The position numbers and the translations under genes were made by a program. The notes under the pieces were generated by a model. That model did no database searches, was not told where the DNA came from, and saw only the letters and a program-made list of their open reading frames with translations. A stretch of DNA of 64,000 nucleotides. It comes from Setophaga petechia (taxonomy: Eukaryota > Chordata > Aves > Passeriformes > Parulidae). Positions 14,301 to 26,084 of the stretch are shown in pieces (the first letter of the stretch is position 1; each line of letters begins with the position of its first letter). The stretch is taken from the NCBI GenBank assembly GCA_024362935.1, contig JANCRA010000040.1:1364001-1428000 (forward strand). The letters are read 5' to 3'.

Positions 14301-15390
14301 GTCGAATACAGAGCAAGTGTCAAAGCAGATGTTGGGAAAGGTTACTTGGTGACCCAAGTGCAAGCAGTAGATCCAGATGACGGAGCCAATTCCAGAATTA
14401 CCTATTCTCTGTATAGTGAAGCCTCTGTTTCAGTAGCTGATCTGCTTGAAATTGATCCAGATAATGGATGGATGGTCACCAAGGGTAGCTTTAACCAACT
14501 GAAAAACACTGTTCTGTCATTCTTTGTCAAAGCAGTCGATGGTGGCATTCCTGTAAAGCACTCCCTCATTCCTGTCTACATCCATGTTTTACCACCAGAA
14601 ACCATTTTACCTTCTTTTTCTCAACCCCAGTATTCTTTCACCGTAGCAGAAGACACCCTTATAGGCAGTACTATTGACATTTTGCATGTTTTGCCCAATC
14701 AGGGTGCTTTGTATAGCACAGTTAATGGTGAGCTATCTGCAAACAACAAAGACGGGGTTTTTATCATAGAGAAGGACACAGGGCTCATAAAACTGGATAA
14801 GAGGCTTGACCATGAAATAAATCCTGCCTTCCACTTCAAAGTTGCAGCCACAATTCAGTTAGACAAAGTAGACATTGTGCTGACTGTGGATGTGGAGGTG
14901 AAGGTGTTGGATGTAAATGACAACAAGCCTGTGTTTGAAGCAGCTAGCTATGATGCTGTAATAATGGAAGGCATGCCTATAGGAACAAAACTCATGCAAG
15001 TCAAAGCGGTTGATGCAGACTCGAGTGCGAACGGGCAGGTCACGTACACGCTTGCGGTGGAGTCGGAGCTGCAGAAGATCACAGAAGCATTCACCATTGA
15101 TAGCAACAGTGGCTGGATCAGTACACTGAAGGATCTGGACCACGAAAAGGATTCTGCTTTCACCTTTGCAGTGGTGGCCTCGGATCTGGGGGAAGCTTTG
15201 TCCTTGTCCTCAACCACCTTGGTCTCAGTTACAGTGACAGATATAAACGATAACGCGCCCGTCTTTGAGCACGAGGTGTACAGAGGGTCGGTGAAGGAAA
15301 GTGACGCTCCAGGGGAAGTTGTGGCTGTTCTTAGCACCTGGGATGAAGACACATCTGATGTCAATCGGCAGGTTAGCTACCATATTACAG
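11317..15390 (+). CDS. FAT3: Giant FAT-family cadherin exon encoding about 13 EC repeats (EC15-EC28)
   Basis: A single 4,074-nt exon encodes 1,358 residues without a stop and is phase 1 at both ends. It completes one EC repeat (about EC15), contains 12 whole repeats and begins another. Canonical DXNDN-type calcium linkers lie near 11,772 ([10 protein letters not shown]), 12,114, 12,717, 13,326, 13,647, 14,265, 14,907 and 15,237. Non-canonical linkers without DXNDN lie near 11,480 (MADNSHPKF), 12,411 (KEAMDSG), 13,032 (NKAMPVF), 13,957 (GANLYSPVF) and 14,585 ([11 protein letters not shown]). A very large exon covering many cadherin repeats is typical of FAT1-3 genes and helps identify the family. 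The acceptor is TTTGTTCTAG and the donor is GTGAGA. Several long minus-strand and alternate-frame open frames overlap it; they are shadows of this coding sequence. Confidence 0.97.
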
Positions 15391-18300
15391 GTGAGAAACA
15401 GCTTGCATGCTTTCTTCCCATAACCAGCTTACTGAAGATCTGTGCATGTGTCCAGTCTTATGTGAATGTTTAGCAGGGATTCAGCTAAATTATCACTGTG
15501 AATGAGTCAATTGCATCCCTTTCTTTTTTTTTTTGGACAGAATTTGAGCAAAGCTGAAAAGTGGGAGAGGAGTGTGTGCATGTGTGTGTCTGTGTTGCTC
15601 TCTCAATTTTCCAAGATGAATGCTTCCTGATTTGCTGCAGTGCAATGTACTGTAGCCATCAACCCATCATAATTGATATGTCAGCTTGAAAACCATCATG
15701 AATTAATGTTTCAAAAAGGGAAAAGGAAAATTTTCTTCTTACAGAGAAAATCCTTTTACTTCCAAGCATTTAAATTTCTTTTGAAATAATATTTTTCTTT
15801 TTGAGATAGGAAAGTGGATGCCAGAGCCGTTTTGAAATACCAGTATTTGGAATGGGGAGGGGCACGAATGAATTTTACATTACATGGAATGAGGGATGCC
15901 ATTTATTATCAGCACAGATTTCTGGCCAGGGAAATAGTAATATACTTAGAAGCACTGGTTAGCTGTCATGCATTGTTATATACAGCATAAGGAAATTTTG
16001 ATTACATTACTAATACATTTTTCAAAGCATGGCAACGTTTCTCTTTCCTATTGTGTATTTATTATCATTCTTTTTGCCTAGATTCAGCCTAGCTTTTGTG
16101 TGAGTATGTTGTGAGTGATGAGTGCTACAGTTATTTTTCTCCTTCCATCTTGCATTGTCCAATAGCTTTTGTTAGGGAACAACTTCTTCACTCCCCCCAG
16201 CCTTAGCAATTCAAGAGCTATTATTTACTACCTAGTAATAACCAAACTATTGGAAAAGTCCACATTTTACACACTGGATGGGATTCAACATACATAAGAC
16301 TGCATGTAGGAAGCAGGCTGTGGGCAAAAATTGCTTAACTAATGGGAAAATAATTTGTGTATTTTGCTCTGGAGGGTAAAGCTCCTACCCCTTTGTTAGC
16401 TATCAAAATTAAAATGGCTGTGAGATGGTGTGTAGAGAGAGATGTGAACCCCAGTTAGCCACAGACTGTCTGTGTTACACATCACAAGTGGTACCATTTT
16501 CAAAGCAACCAGAAGAAATTCATGGATTAATTGTAACTTGAAATTTTGGATTCGTTTTAAAGATTTGCAAAGACTATGTGTTAATAGTGTAATGTGCTGT
16601 ATGATATTAGAAGTAGGGTCAAAGGTAGTCCTGTGTGTAAATGTCAGGATTTAGAGGCTCTGGGCAAGGTGCATTAGGTGCTGGTGGCCCAGTTCCCACA
16701 TGTGTAAAAATAAATCAGTAGATTTATTTCTCATACTAGAGACTTTGGGATATTTGAAAGAGTTTGGGGATCCCAGTGTAGAAAGTAAAGTGGGAAATGA
16801 AGACCCTTAGTTTTGTAGCAAAGATATGTTAGTGTGCTGTGATCATTGACTTTATTGTGAAGTCTGGCAGTCATCTCTTACAATGCATTATGCCTTTAGT
16901 TAGGTAGTGTTTTTTCTTCACATACGACTGCTGTTAATTTAGCAAAAACTGGACTTTTGAATAACAACTGTCAGATATGACTTATAAATTATTGCTCATT
17001 CTGTACCTTAGTTTCTGCCACAGTTCAAAATATGCCTGATATTTTACTGTTCTATTAGCTTCTGAAAACATTAGATGTCAAAGCCCAAAGCTTTCTTACT
17101 GTACTATTACTAAAGCACAGAATGGGCTCAGAAGTTCCACTTCCTTTGAATATATCATTTGAGCTTGGGAAATGCACAAGGAAGAATTAAGTTCTTTTGA
17201 TTAAAATGTCAAAACATGTTAAAATATAGTTTCACTCACAAAATAGTCTATTCACACTTTACCTCAAGTTGATCTCAGGAAGTACACTTGTGTATTTCAT
17301 GGAATAAGATTAACTAGATGATTATTCAAAAGCTGTGGCTTTCTGGAGGCATTTTGAATCGTAGAAACTTCTGTGAATACAGTAAACTGAGTAAAAATGA
17401 TACATTAACAAAAAGGAAGAAGAAAACAAACTATAAGACTGTCATGTGTATCCACCAAAAACAGCTTTATGAAAATGCATCTGGAGAAAAGTAGCATACA
17501 GAAGATAGGTAGAAGAAATCATTATTTATAAGATAAGAGCAATAAATATTCTGGGGCAGATGTGATCACTGAAGAGCCTTTGTTCCCTTTTAAGAACTAC
17601 AAATGCCTATTGCAGTCTTCTCATCAGTCTTGACAAGGGGTGGATACATTCGTGTGGATAAATAAATATTCTGCTTCAATTCCTTCAGTTTATGGTTGTT
17701 TTTCATGATTACTGGCAAGAAGTTGCCATTGTCAAGTCCACTTTCATTTGCATTTGATGGTGAGGGAAAAAATTTTGCACTTACTCTTGGTTATTTGTAG
17801 TTCAGTAGCAGCTGGAGATGTTCATAAAGCAAAAGCACTCTACATAAATCTTAATAGAAAATCAATAGGAAGTGCAGACGACACAAATGCACTTAGGAAG
17901 CAAAGTAGTTTTCTTTTGAAGGCTCATTTGAGGTCATTGCCTATATCATTTGGGGCAGTTTGCCTAAAACCAGGGTTCTTCTGATGTCTAGCCAATCTAT
18001 ACCCAGCCAGATATTACTGAGATTTAAGAATGGCAAACCACGAAAAGCCACCAGAAAAATGTCAACTGCCAAGACATAGGTACAGTAAACTGTTTTGTGT
18101 TCCTCAGTGATGTTAATTAAGCTTCCTCAGAAACATAAAGCTAGGGAGTCAACAGTCTTTAAGCTTGGTTCAGCTGAATACAAGGAATATGGACAGTGTG
18201 TTTTGGAAGATTTGGTGTTGTAAACGGGAGATCATTTGCTGGATTGATTGCCCAGTATGAGCAAAGGTGTGGCTTTTGTTAGTTTTTTATCATATATTTG

Positions 18301-21043
18301 AGATACTGGAATTCTGGAGGAAATGGGTATTTCAGTGTTTGGGAAGGCCTTGTGTTGCCAGATGAGGAACAGTTTCTACAATTTTATGGTAGTAAAGCTA
18401 GGAAGATTGGATTTATAATTTCAGAAGCTGAGTAAACATGCAACATCTTAAACTGGGAGTGGAGGATAAACGTATTGATTTTGTGTAATGCAAATGCCTA
18501 GAGTTCTAACTGGGAATTGAAAGTACTTAAATAAATGCATAAATGTAAGACAGAAGCTAAATAAATAAGTTAGTAAATATTCAGTTCCCCCTCCCAGATG
18601 GGGACATTGCAGTGAAAACTGATACTGTTGGCTTCTAGTTTTCCATTCCCTTTTAGTTGCTATAATGGCCTCTGTGTGTGCTTTAGTAATGATGTGTGTC
18701 AGGATTTGTTTATTTTGGATCACTGTGTCTCTGCATTTCATTTGTATCTGGCTGTTTTCTTTCCTTACTTCAACTTGAGCTTGATTTGGCTTTGTAGTAT
18801 TTGCTGACTAGGGAGGGAGGGAGAGCATTATTTAAACTTCAAGTAACAAAAGATAAAAGATACTGCTGATTCTTTTAGCCTCAAAGCCTTTCTAAAAAAG
18901 TTACTGGAGTGTTTTTTGTAGCTAGCACTTCACTGTTGTGACATTCAAAGTAGAACATAAGAAAACTGCCAAAAGATTTTAAAGAATCCATTAATACATG
19001 TAGTCAGGAGGCTTCCGTTTAAAAAAGCTACATTATTCAGAGTGAAAAACTAATTAATTAGAATGCCCCTAGGAAACTGAATCTGCTTGCATATATTAGT
19101 GGAAAAGTTAATTAATCACTGCAGAACGAGATCTGCATCAAGACATATGTAGAAGTACTAGGAAATGGTTTCCTGGGCCACAGTGTGGATTTTTTTGCCT
19201 TTCCATTTTTAAGAATATTTTCCTGGTGGTATTTTAGTTTTATATCTCATTATATCTCTTACACTTTATAGTCTGCCTTTGCCTTCCACCAGTGAAATAT
19301 ACAGCCAGTCCTGAGAAGCAAAAAAAAAAAAAAGACATGCAGATAAACCACTATTCCTGCTTATTGCACATGTTTCTTGGTCAATCACATTGATTCTTTT
19401 CTAGTGGAGTAAAAATGGGCAAAAGAGATCCCAAGGACCATTTTTTATACATATTCCCCAAATTCCTAGGTATGATTTAAAAGCCATTCCATTAGCAACA
19501 AAACAACAGTGATTTTAAAATTGCTCGAAGGTAGTGTTTCTGCTAACCATAAAAGCCACCAGCTGACTTTAATTAGATTTTACCTTTCCTCTTTTCTTAG
19601 CAATGGGATGCCCATACCTTGAGTCTATTCCTTCCTAGTTGGTCAGGACAGTTCATAACTTCTTTTTACAAAAGGACTAATATGCAGGAAAGCCCTGATT
19701 AATATCATGAAACAAAATAAGAATATTTAAGACTACTTTTATTAATGGTTTACAGCATTAAACTCACTATGACAAGATTACAGCCTTTTATAAAGGAGAG
19801 TTAAGCTTTTTTTTATGCTGGCATTGAATTGAATAGAATTAATTTAATGTCAATCAGCAGGGGTCTGCCTTCTTTGAAGTCACATTCAGGCTCAAGTCAG
19901 TGGACAGATTCTCATGTCCTTGGATTGTATTCTGATCTGGCCAGTAGTATACATCAACACTGTGCAACCCTCTTTAGGAGAAATGTGTGTTTGTATGACA
20001 CAACAGATTAAACAATGGTGATTATTCCAGACTATCACAGAAATCAATGGGAAAACTGCTCAGTTTTTTGATCAAAAAGGTTAGTTTTCTATCAACAGAA
20101 AATATCTGTATTTGATTCATGAGTTTAGTGCTCTGCATGATTCAAAAGCCTTTTATAATTATAATGCCTATCTGACTAATTTTCTGGAAATCCTATTCAT
20201 TACAACTTGCTTTTTTTGGCGCAGTCACAGCTAGCACAAATGGTGACTCTTAACAAGAAAGATTTGCTCAGCCTGACTCAAATGACTTAGTTTTCATATT
20301 AAATAGAAACCAGTCTATCTTGTCATTGGTAGCTAATGAAGAAGGCATAAATTACAGCCTGTGACCTCCTTCCTGCTTTTTGATGTAGAAAGAAGGTATA
20401 GAATGGACATTTGACTTTTTTGATTGGTTTCAAGCTCCACTTCAAGTTCGGACCTCCTCTGTGTTGTTATTTTTTCAGAATTGTGACAACAGAAGCAACA
20501 TATCAGAGACACTAATTGCCTGATAACAAAGTCAACACAAATAAATTCAGCCTTGTTTTTTATTTTTGGTTTGTTTTTTTTTTTTTTACTTACTTATGCA
20601 GTCATTCAGTGGAAGTACTGGAGGGGAAGGTTTAAGAACCTGGTCTTTCCATTCAGCTTGTACATATCCCATGACACATGTCAGAACCCTGATTAATTTG
20701 TAGGCAAATACACACTAGCATGTTTGACATTCTTGAACGTGTTACAAGAAAGAATAAGCATTCCCTTTATAGTTTTATAGCACTTTTAAACATGAGCAAC
20801 ATAGAAAGTAGTTCTAAGATTGCATTCCTGCATGGAGACCATAGGAGAAAGCTTAACATGATGGGCAGATAACTAGTAGCAGGTTGGCTGCAATTATAGT
20901 TCAGCCAGTGGAGCATCATGATGCTTTTTAATATTTCCTCACTCAGTTTCTGTAGCACATGAGTTTGCTATGAGTGTAGTGCTCTCTCCTAAATTATTAA
21001 ATGTGCAGATACATTTTTACAGACCAAGCTGGGCGCAGAAGAC

Positions 21044-21598
21044 TGGGTAGTTGGCTTTACTGGCTTTGGCTAGGGTAGAATTAATTTTCTAAGAAGAATC
21101 AGCTATGCAGCTGTGATTTGGATTTGTGATGTCACAGGGATGTTTTAGTTGCGGCTGAGCAGAGTTTACACAGAGTCAAGGCCTTCTCTGGTCCTCAGGC
21201 AGCCCACCAGTGAGGAGGGTGGGGTGCACAAGGAGTTGGGAGGAGACACAGCTGGGACAGCTGACCCAACTGACCACAGGGATATTCCGCTCTATATGGC
21301 AGCATGCTCAGCATATAAAAGCTGAGGGAAGAAGGAGGAAGTGGGAAGATGTTCAGAGTTAATGGCATTTATCTTCCCAAGTAACTATCAGGGTGACAAA
21401 GCCCTGCTTTCCTGGAGATGGCTGAACACCTGCCATTAATTCTTTTTTCTTTTGCTTATACACAGAGCTTTTGCTTTACCTATTAAACTGTCTTTGTCTC
21501 AACCCATGAGTTTTCTTACATTTACCCTTCAGATTCTCCTCCCATTCCCAGTGGGGAGGAAATGGGCCTTAGCTGACTAGCAAAGTGAAGTCATAACA
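21044..21598 (+). mobile_element. Solo LTR of an avian endogenous retrovirus
   Basis: The block resembles a well-known bird LTR family: 'gggtagaattaattttc', 'cacagggatgttttagttgc', 'gcagagtttacacagagtca', 'gctgggacagctgaccc' and 'tttacctattaaactgtc' appear in the expected order. It contains a TATA-like box (catataaaag, about 21,312-21,321) and an ATTAAA polyadenylation signal (21,482-21,487). The ends are placed at TG (21,044) and CA (21,598) by LTR convention. No matching 5-bp target duplication is visible, so the ends may be off by several bases. No internal retroviral genes flank it, so it is a solo LTR from recombination. The family name and the closest bird lineage cannot be given without a repeat library. 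Confidence 0.85.
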
Positions 21599-21787
21599 TT
21601 GGTTTAAAAGATTTTACTGTCTGGTCTGACAGGAGATTTGAATCAGACTCACAGAAAGATGATTGAAGATTATTTCTTCATGGACCAGGCAGGAGACTGT
21701 ACCATTTCAAATAAAAGAGTAAATAACTGTTAGAAACATTAACGATTGTCCCCACCCTAATTATTGCACACTTCTGTATGTGACACG

Positions 21788-21830
21788 TCCTTCCCTTCCC
21801 TTCCCTTCCCCTTCCCCTTCCCTTCCTCCT
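21788..21830 (+). repeat. (TTCCC)n-like pyrimidine microsatellite
   Basis: Tandem TTCCC and TTCCCC units run for about 40 nt just downstream of the solo LTR. The strand asymmetry is complete: only C and T on the + strand. Confidence 0.9.
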
Positions 21831-22179
21831 GAGGATGATGTGGACCAAAACTTTCCCTCTCCCAACCTCTTTTTGCCACCAGGCAATTTAATGATGTGGA
21901 AGAGCAACATTGCCTGGTTCAGTGTCAGTGTATTGACATGGTAAAAATCTCTTCTGCTTTATCTCCAGCACACCTTTCACCAGCTTTCACTCTTGGATAC
22001 GTTTGATCTATTTATACTGTTTATCTTCCAACTGTTTCTCAAATGACCTCTTGTTAGGACCATTTAATACTAATGTGTCTTCCTGTGTCATGTAAACTTT
22101 TTTAAAAACTAGAATTTTAATAAGCACTAGAACGGTGCAGCTGTATGATAAAGCTTTCATTAGAGGATTCCTTAATAGA

Positions 22180-22460
22180 ACCCACTTCCAGACCTTGATT
22201 GCATAATCAACAGCTAATGAAATTGTCTTGGTAACAAGAGCTACGGTGTATTACATCCTCTCTCGAGACTAAGTGGAAAGACAATTGTACCAGCCCGAGA
22301 GGACTATTGATTGTTCACAGTTTGAATTTGATTACCCTTACGGAGAACTGCACGAGAGATCATCTCCAGCTCTGCTAAATGGATTTTTTTTCCACTGAAA
22401 GTTATCGGTTCACTTTCATACAGGGCAATCAGGGGGCAATAAACACAGGGAGTGTGATTT
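22180..22460. other. Candidate conserved noncoding element
   Basis: This stretch ahead of the exon at 22,610 has high sequence complexity, matches no repeat I know and encodes nothing obvious. It includes homeodomain-like TAAT cores (for example in 'agctaatgaaattgtcttgg') and several CpGs despite AT-rich surroundings. The call rests on texture only, with no alignment. Confidence 0.3.
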
Positions 22461-22609
22461 CATTACAGATTTCCTGAGTCTGCAAGTTTGGAAGCACCAA
22501 AAGCTGTGAAAGAAATGATGGCTGCTTAGTGATCTGTCTCTGTGTTTAAACCAGGTGGGAGCTCTGAAGGGACACCACAGCTCATGGTGTGTTGCTTGTC
22601 TTATTGCAG

Positions 22610-22806
22610 GAGGGAATCCCAAAGGGAAATTCGCTCTGGGACTGGTTCAGAATGAGTGGAAAGTTTATGTTAAAAGGCCTCTGGATCGGGAAGAGCAGGA
22701 CATTTATTATCTGAACATCACTGCCACAGATGGCCTCTTTGTGACCCAAGCTGCTGTGGAAGTGACTGTCACTGATGTTAATGATAATAATCCAGTTTGT
22801 GAGCAG
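22610..22806 (+). CDS. FAT3: FAT-family cadherin exon: end of about EC28
   Basis: This 197-nt exon enters in phase 1 and leaves in phase 0. After the split glycine it reads [16 protein letters not shown] and continues to [21 protein letters not shown], the LDRE-type motif and central strands of an EC repeat begun in the giant exon. It ends in the linker [12 protein letters not shown], where cysteine replaces the usual phenylalanine. The acceptor TTATTGCAG and donor GTGAGT are both strong. The open frame extends upstream of the acceptor, but that part is intronic. One N-glycosylation sequon (NIT) lies in the exon. Confidence 0.95.
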
Positions 22807-23898
22807 GTGAGTTAACACCACCCATGGCAAGTGGTCGCTGTGTTGAGAAAAAGTGATTGTTTTAAGACTCCCTACGGGAGTCTCTTTCTGTTTGCAAGTA
22901 TTCAAAGTATTCATAGGCAATGCTGATTTTCATCCTTATGGTCTTAGTTGAAGAATCTGCAGTGATCTGAGAGAGAAGCAGGATAAAGCATTCCTGTGAA
23001 GCCAAGATTGAAGGATAATTGTCTCATAAAGCTTTCAAAGGAGTCTTGTACGCAGTGGCCTTAGTTGGCTTTACAAGAAATGATGCGTTGTGAGGTGGCA
23101 TTGGGCAGCTACTCCTCCCCTGCAAAGAATGAGCTCTCCTTTCACAACCCATGTAGAAATGTCATCAGTCTAGTTTAATTCCAGCTTTCCTCAACTTTCC
23201 AGATATCAGATATCCAGTGGAAAAGAAGGCTGTAGCTTGCTATCCTGTTGTCAGGAATGCACGTAGTGTGGCCTGACCACAGCTTTCAGAGTGCTGACTC
23301 TTGTATTTTGTGGAAAGGCTATCCAGGGAGCTGATGTTAGTGCAATAGAAAGGTCTGTGTGAAAGAAAAAACATGATAAAACCCAGAGTTCCTTAATGGT
23401 ACTATTCACAGAAAATTCATAAATATATTTATATTTATATATATGTGTGTGTGTATGTGTGCATGCACATACTCATAATTCCTATCATCACATTATCGTT
23501 CACTGTTGGATTAGTCTCATTGCAAGAACCACTCTACCACTCTGGGGAATCACAATCTGTATTTCCCTCAAAACTGCTGGATGAGGTGATAAAAACAATT
23601 GTTTCTGTTAGCACACTCATCAAGATTTTCATTTCATAGGTGTCAATGGAATAAATAGAAGATACGAAATGGTATTGCATTAAGCACCTAAGATGAACCC
23701 TATTCACAGTCATAATCTGGCATTGTTTCTGTGACACCTCATAGCTTAACAGTGATTTGAATTTCTAGGAATGTGTTGTGTAAAGGAAAAATGTTTCCTG
23801 TATAGAAAGATGCACTACAAATAGTTTTTAAAACAAGGTTGTTCAAAGACTGTAAAATACTGCTACAGCATAACTTACATGTCTGTTTTTGACTCTAG
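22807..23898 (+). other. FAT3: Intron, 1.1 kb
   Basis: It has a TA/TG dinucleotide microsatellite at 23,420-23,464 and no recognised gene or transposon. Both exon junctions are phase 0. Confidence 0.85.
23420..23464 (+). repeat. (TA)n/(TG)n compound microsatellite
   Basis: 'atatatttatatttatatatatg' passes into 'tgtgtgtgtgtatgtgtgcatg'. It is a low-complexity alternating purine-pyrimidine tract with no associated gene feature. Confidence 0.85.
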
Positions 23899-24052
23899 GT
23901 TGCCTACACAGCATTGTTTCCTGAAGATATTCCACCAAACAAAGTAATTCTCAAAATCGGCGCTAAAGATGCTGACATCGGAGCCAATGGTGAAATTCGC
24001 TATTCTCTTTATGGTTCAGGGAACAATAAATTTTTCTTAGATCCAGAAAATG
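23899..24052 (+). CDS. FAT3: FAT-family cadherin exon: first half of about EC29
   Basis: This 154-nt exon enters in phase 0 and leaves in phase 1. It encodes [20 protein letters not shown], then the DXD-type calcium site [20 protein letters not shown], and stops at FFLDPEN. The PED tripeptide is the XEX-type site at the start of the repeat. The acceptor is GACTCTAG and the donor GTAAGA. The short size is characteristic of the 3' part of the gene, where each EC is split over two small exons, unlike the giant exon upstream. Confidence 0.95.
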
Positions 24053-24916
24053 GTAAGAAGACAACCAAATGTTTCTGAATAGCCTTAACCCCTCTGGGTA
24101 CTGATTTCATTAAACAGAGTTAGGTTACACGTGGCTATCAGCCAGTTGTTCCAGTTCTGGCAGATGTGGGTGACCATTTGAACAGTGGTGACAGGAGGGA
24201 GAAAGAGGGATATCTTTGTTGGTCAGGTTGGATGTTATAACCAGAACAGTGGATATCCATCCTTTTGTTTCCCTGCGGACCTCAGGTTAGATCATAGCTT
24301 TATCATAGAACCACCTATGAAATCTTTGGCCCCTCTTTGGGCTGGAAGAGAACTTTGAAGGTCATCTAGGCCAAACCCATATACAGATTCATCTTCAAAT
24401 AGATCATGTTGATTGGAGACCCATCCAGTTAAGGTTTCTAGGGCTGTGCCAGTGCCACTGTTCACCACCCTAACCATAAAAACTGTCTTCCCTTATATCT
24501 AGTCTAAATCTACCTTCTTTTAATTTAAAGCGGTTACTCTTTGTCATATCACTGCACGTTCTGCTAAAAAGGAAATGTTTCTGTGTTAAGTAGTCTATAA
24601 ATCTTGAGAATGGCAGAAAGACAGACTTGGAAAAACATGGTGGTGTTTGTATGGGTAAAGCTGTAGGCTGCTGTTAAAGCCACCATGAATGGCTTGTCAT
24701 CCCTGCACTAATATTGACACCTCACTTATTTGGGTAAAGAAGAAGGGGAAGTGACACTGCTGTGAGTTTTTAGTCTGTTTGTTGGAATAAGCAATGTTGG
24801 TTTTGTTTTCTCTTTCCTATTCCTTTGGAGCATGTGGTTTTCAGACACTCTGGCTGTCTAGAATTAGTGATGTTGCTACAATAATAATGACAACTGCTGC
24901 TTTTAAATAATTTCAG
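24053..24916 (+). other. FAT3: Intron, 0.9 kb, with an antisense CR1
   Basis: About a third of this intron is an antisense CR1 copy (24,290-24,600). The remainder is AT-rich and unremarkable. The acceptor is ATAATTTCAG. Confidence 0.85.
24290..24600 (-). mobile_element. CR1 LINE fragment, antisense
   Basis: Read on the + strand, it follows the reverse complement of the avian CR1 3' region: 'atcatagaacc', 'gggctggaagagaacttt', 'aaggtcatctaggccaaac', 'cagtgccactgttcaccac', 'cttatatctagtctaaatct', 'tcatatcactgcacgttc'. Near its start an extra stretch of about 19-20 nt (24,318-24,337) is not expected in CR1 and is identical to part of the next exon. Confidence 0.85.
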
Positions 24917-25150
24917 GTGAGCTGAAATCTTTGGCCCCTCTTGACCGAGAGAAAATCCCTGCATACAGCTTGGTTGCCCGAGCCACTGATGGTGGTGGCA
25001 GGTTTTGCCAGTCAGAAATCCGTCTTATTTTAGAAGATGTTAATGATAATCCACCAGTGTTTTCATCTGACCACTACACTGCTTGTGTCTACGAGAACAC
25101 AGCCACTAAAGCTCTGTTAACAAGAGTCCAAGCAACTGATCCTGATGTTG
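24917..25150 (+). CDS. FAT3: FAT-family cadherin exon: end of about EC29 and start of EC30
   Basis: This 234-nt exon is phase 1 at both ends. After the split glycine it reads [18 protein letters not shown], with the LDRE motif, then [11 protein letters not shown] and the canonical linker [10 protein letters not shown]. The next repeat begins [19 protein letters not shown] (YEN is the XEX-type site) and reaches the DXD-type ATDPDVG. The acceptor TTTCAG and donor GTAAGT are strong. The first half shares an exact 20-nt string with the CR1 copy in the preceding intron. Confidence 0.95.
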
Positions 25151-26049
25151 GTAAGTGAATAACATTGCAAAAAAAAAAAAAAATTTTATGAAAATTCTGC
25201 AGGTTGGTGGAATTGCAGAGCAGATTTGCTTTTCTATTGCTAAATTTCTTTATTTTCTCCTCCTCATTCTTCTTTATACTCCCCAATTCTTTCTCTTTTC
25301 CTTTTTCACATCAAAATGCTTGTGTTTGATCTTGACATAATGGTGTTACAAAGAGAAAAGCATTGCAGCAGCCACAGAAACATGTAGTCTTCTCTTGATC
25401 AGCTGTAGTGGGGGGAAAGATGTTTTTGGGGCTAAATTGGAACTTTCTTCCTTCAGTGGTCTTGCCTCTTTTCTTGAGCCATGATTTTGAACACCCATGC
25501 CTCTATTTATGCAAATAATATAGTTACATGCTACAGGGACCTATACCTGATTAATCACAGCTTTTCTAGAGTTTTATACTGCAATAGCTCCCATTTGTTC
25601 CAGCTGGTTACCTTAGCATAAAACTATTGTACACTGTGAATGTATATTATAAATGTTCTGCTTACTTAACTGCACACTCTTTGAAAGTGTAATCTTTTAT
25701 TATAAGAGGACCTTAGCCTTGAAATGTGAGCCCAATTATAAATATTTAATGGGGGATAATTTTTTGTAATACAGTGGTAAAACCTACTGAATATTAGAAG
25801 AATTTTTGGTCATTCACTTGAGTTGAAATAATTTTGGTTTTTTGTTGGTTTTTTTTTTTCTGTGTTTTGGAGGTGGCCTGCATAGTTTTTGTGTAAAAAG
25901 CAGATCTTTCATTCAGTGAAAAGCAAAAATAAACTTACCAAGTAGAGTGCATGCTGGAAGTCTCAGTTATTTGTGAGGCTGATAGTTTAGATATACCGGA
26001 ATTCATAAAGGAGCAGCAAACATTCATTAATGTATCTATGAAGAGCCAC

Positions 26050-26084
26050 ATTATATGCCATGGTTGAAAACCATGGCATATAAT
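26050..26084. repeat. Perfect 16-bp hairpin with a 3-nt loop
   Basis: The arm attatatgccatggtt (26,050-26,065) is followed by loop gaa and then its exact reverse complement (26,069-26,084). The pairing stops sharply at both outer ends. It is too short for a typical microRNA precursor and has no T-run like a terminator. Its role is unknown. Confidence 0.95.

Larger units (their letters stand above)
15391..22609 (+). other. FAT3: Intron, 7.2 kb
   Basis: It carries a solo LTR (21,044-21,598), a CT-rich pentamer tract (21,788-21,830), T-rich tracts near 15,522 and 20,573, and a high-complexity stretch before the next exon (about 22,180-22,460) that looks like conserved noncoding sequence. I recognised no gene. 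The first 80 nt are open in frame with the preceding exon and would end at a stop near 15,473 if unspliced. Confidence 0.85.

Noticed and set aside
11710..15364. Many open frames of 60-148 codons on the minus strand across the giant exon
   Set aside because: They lie entirely within strongly supported cadherin coding sequence, have no recognisable domain, and overlap one another. They are shadows of the plus-strand frame.
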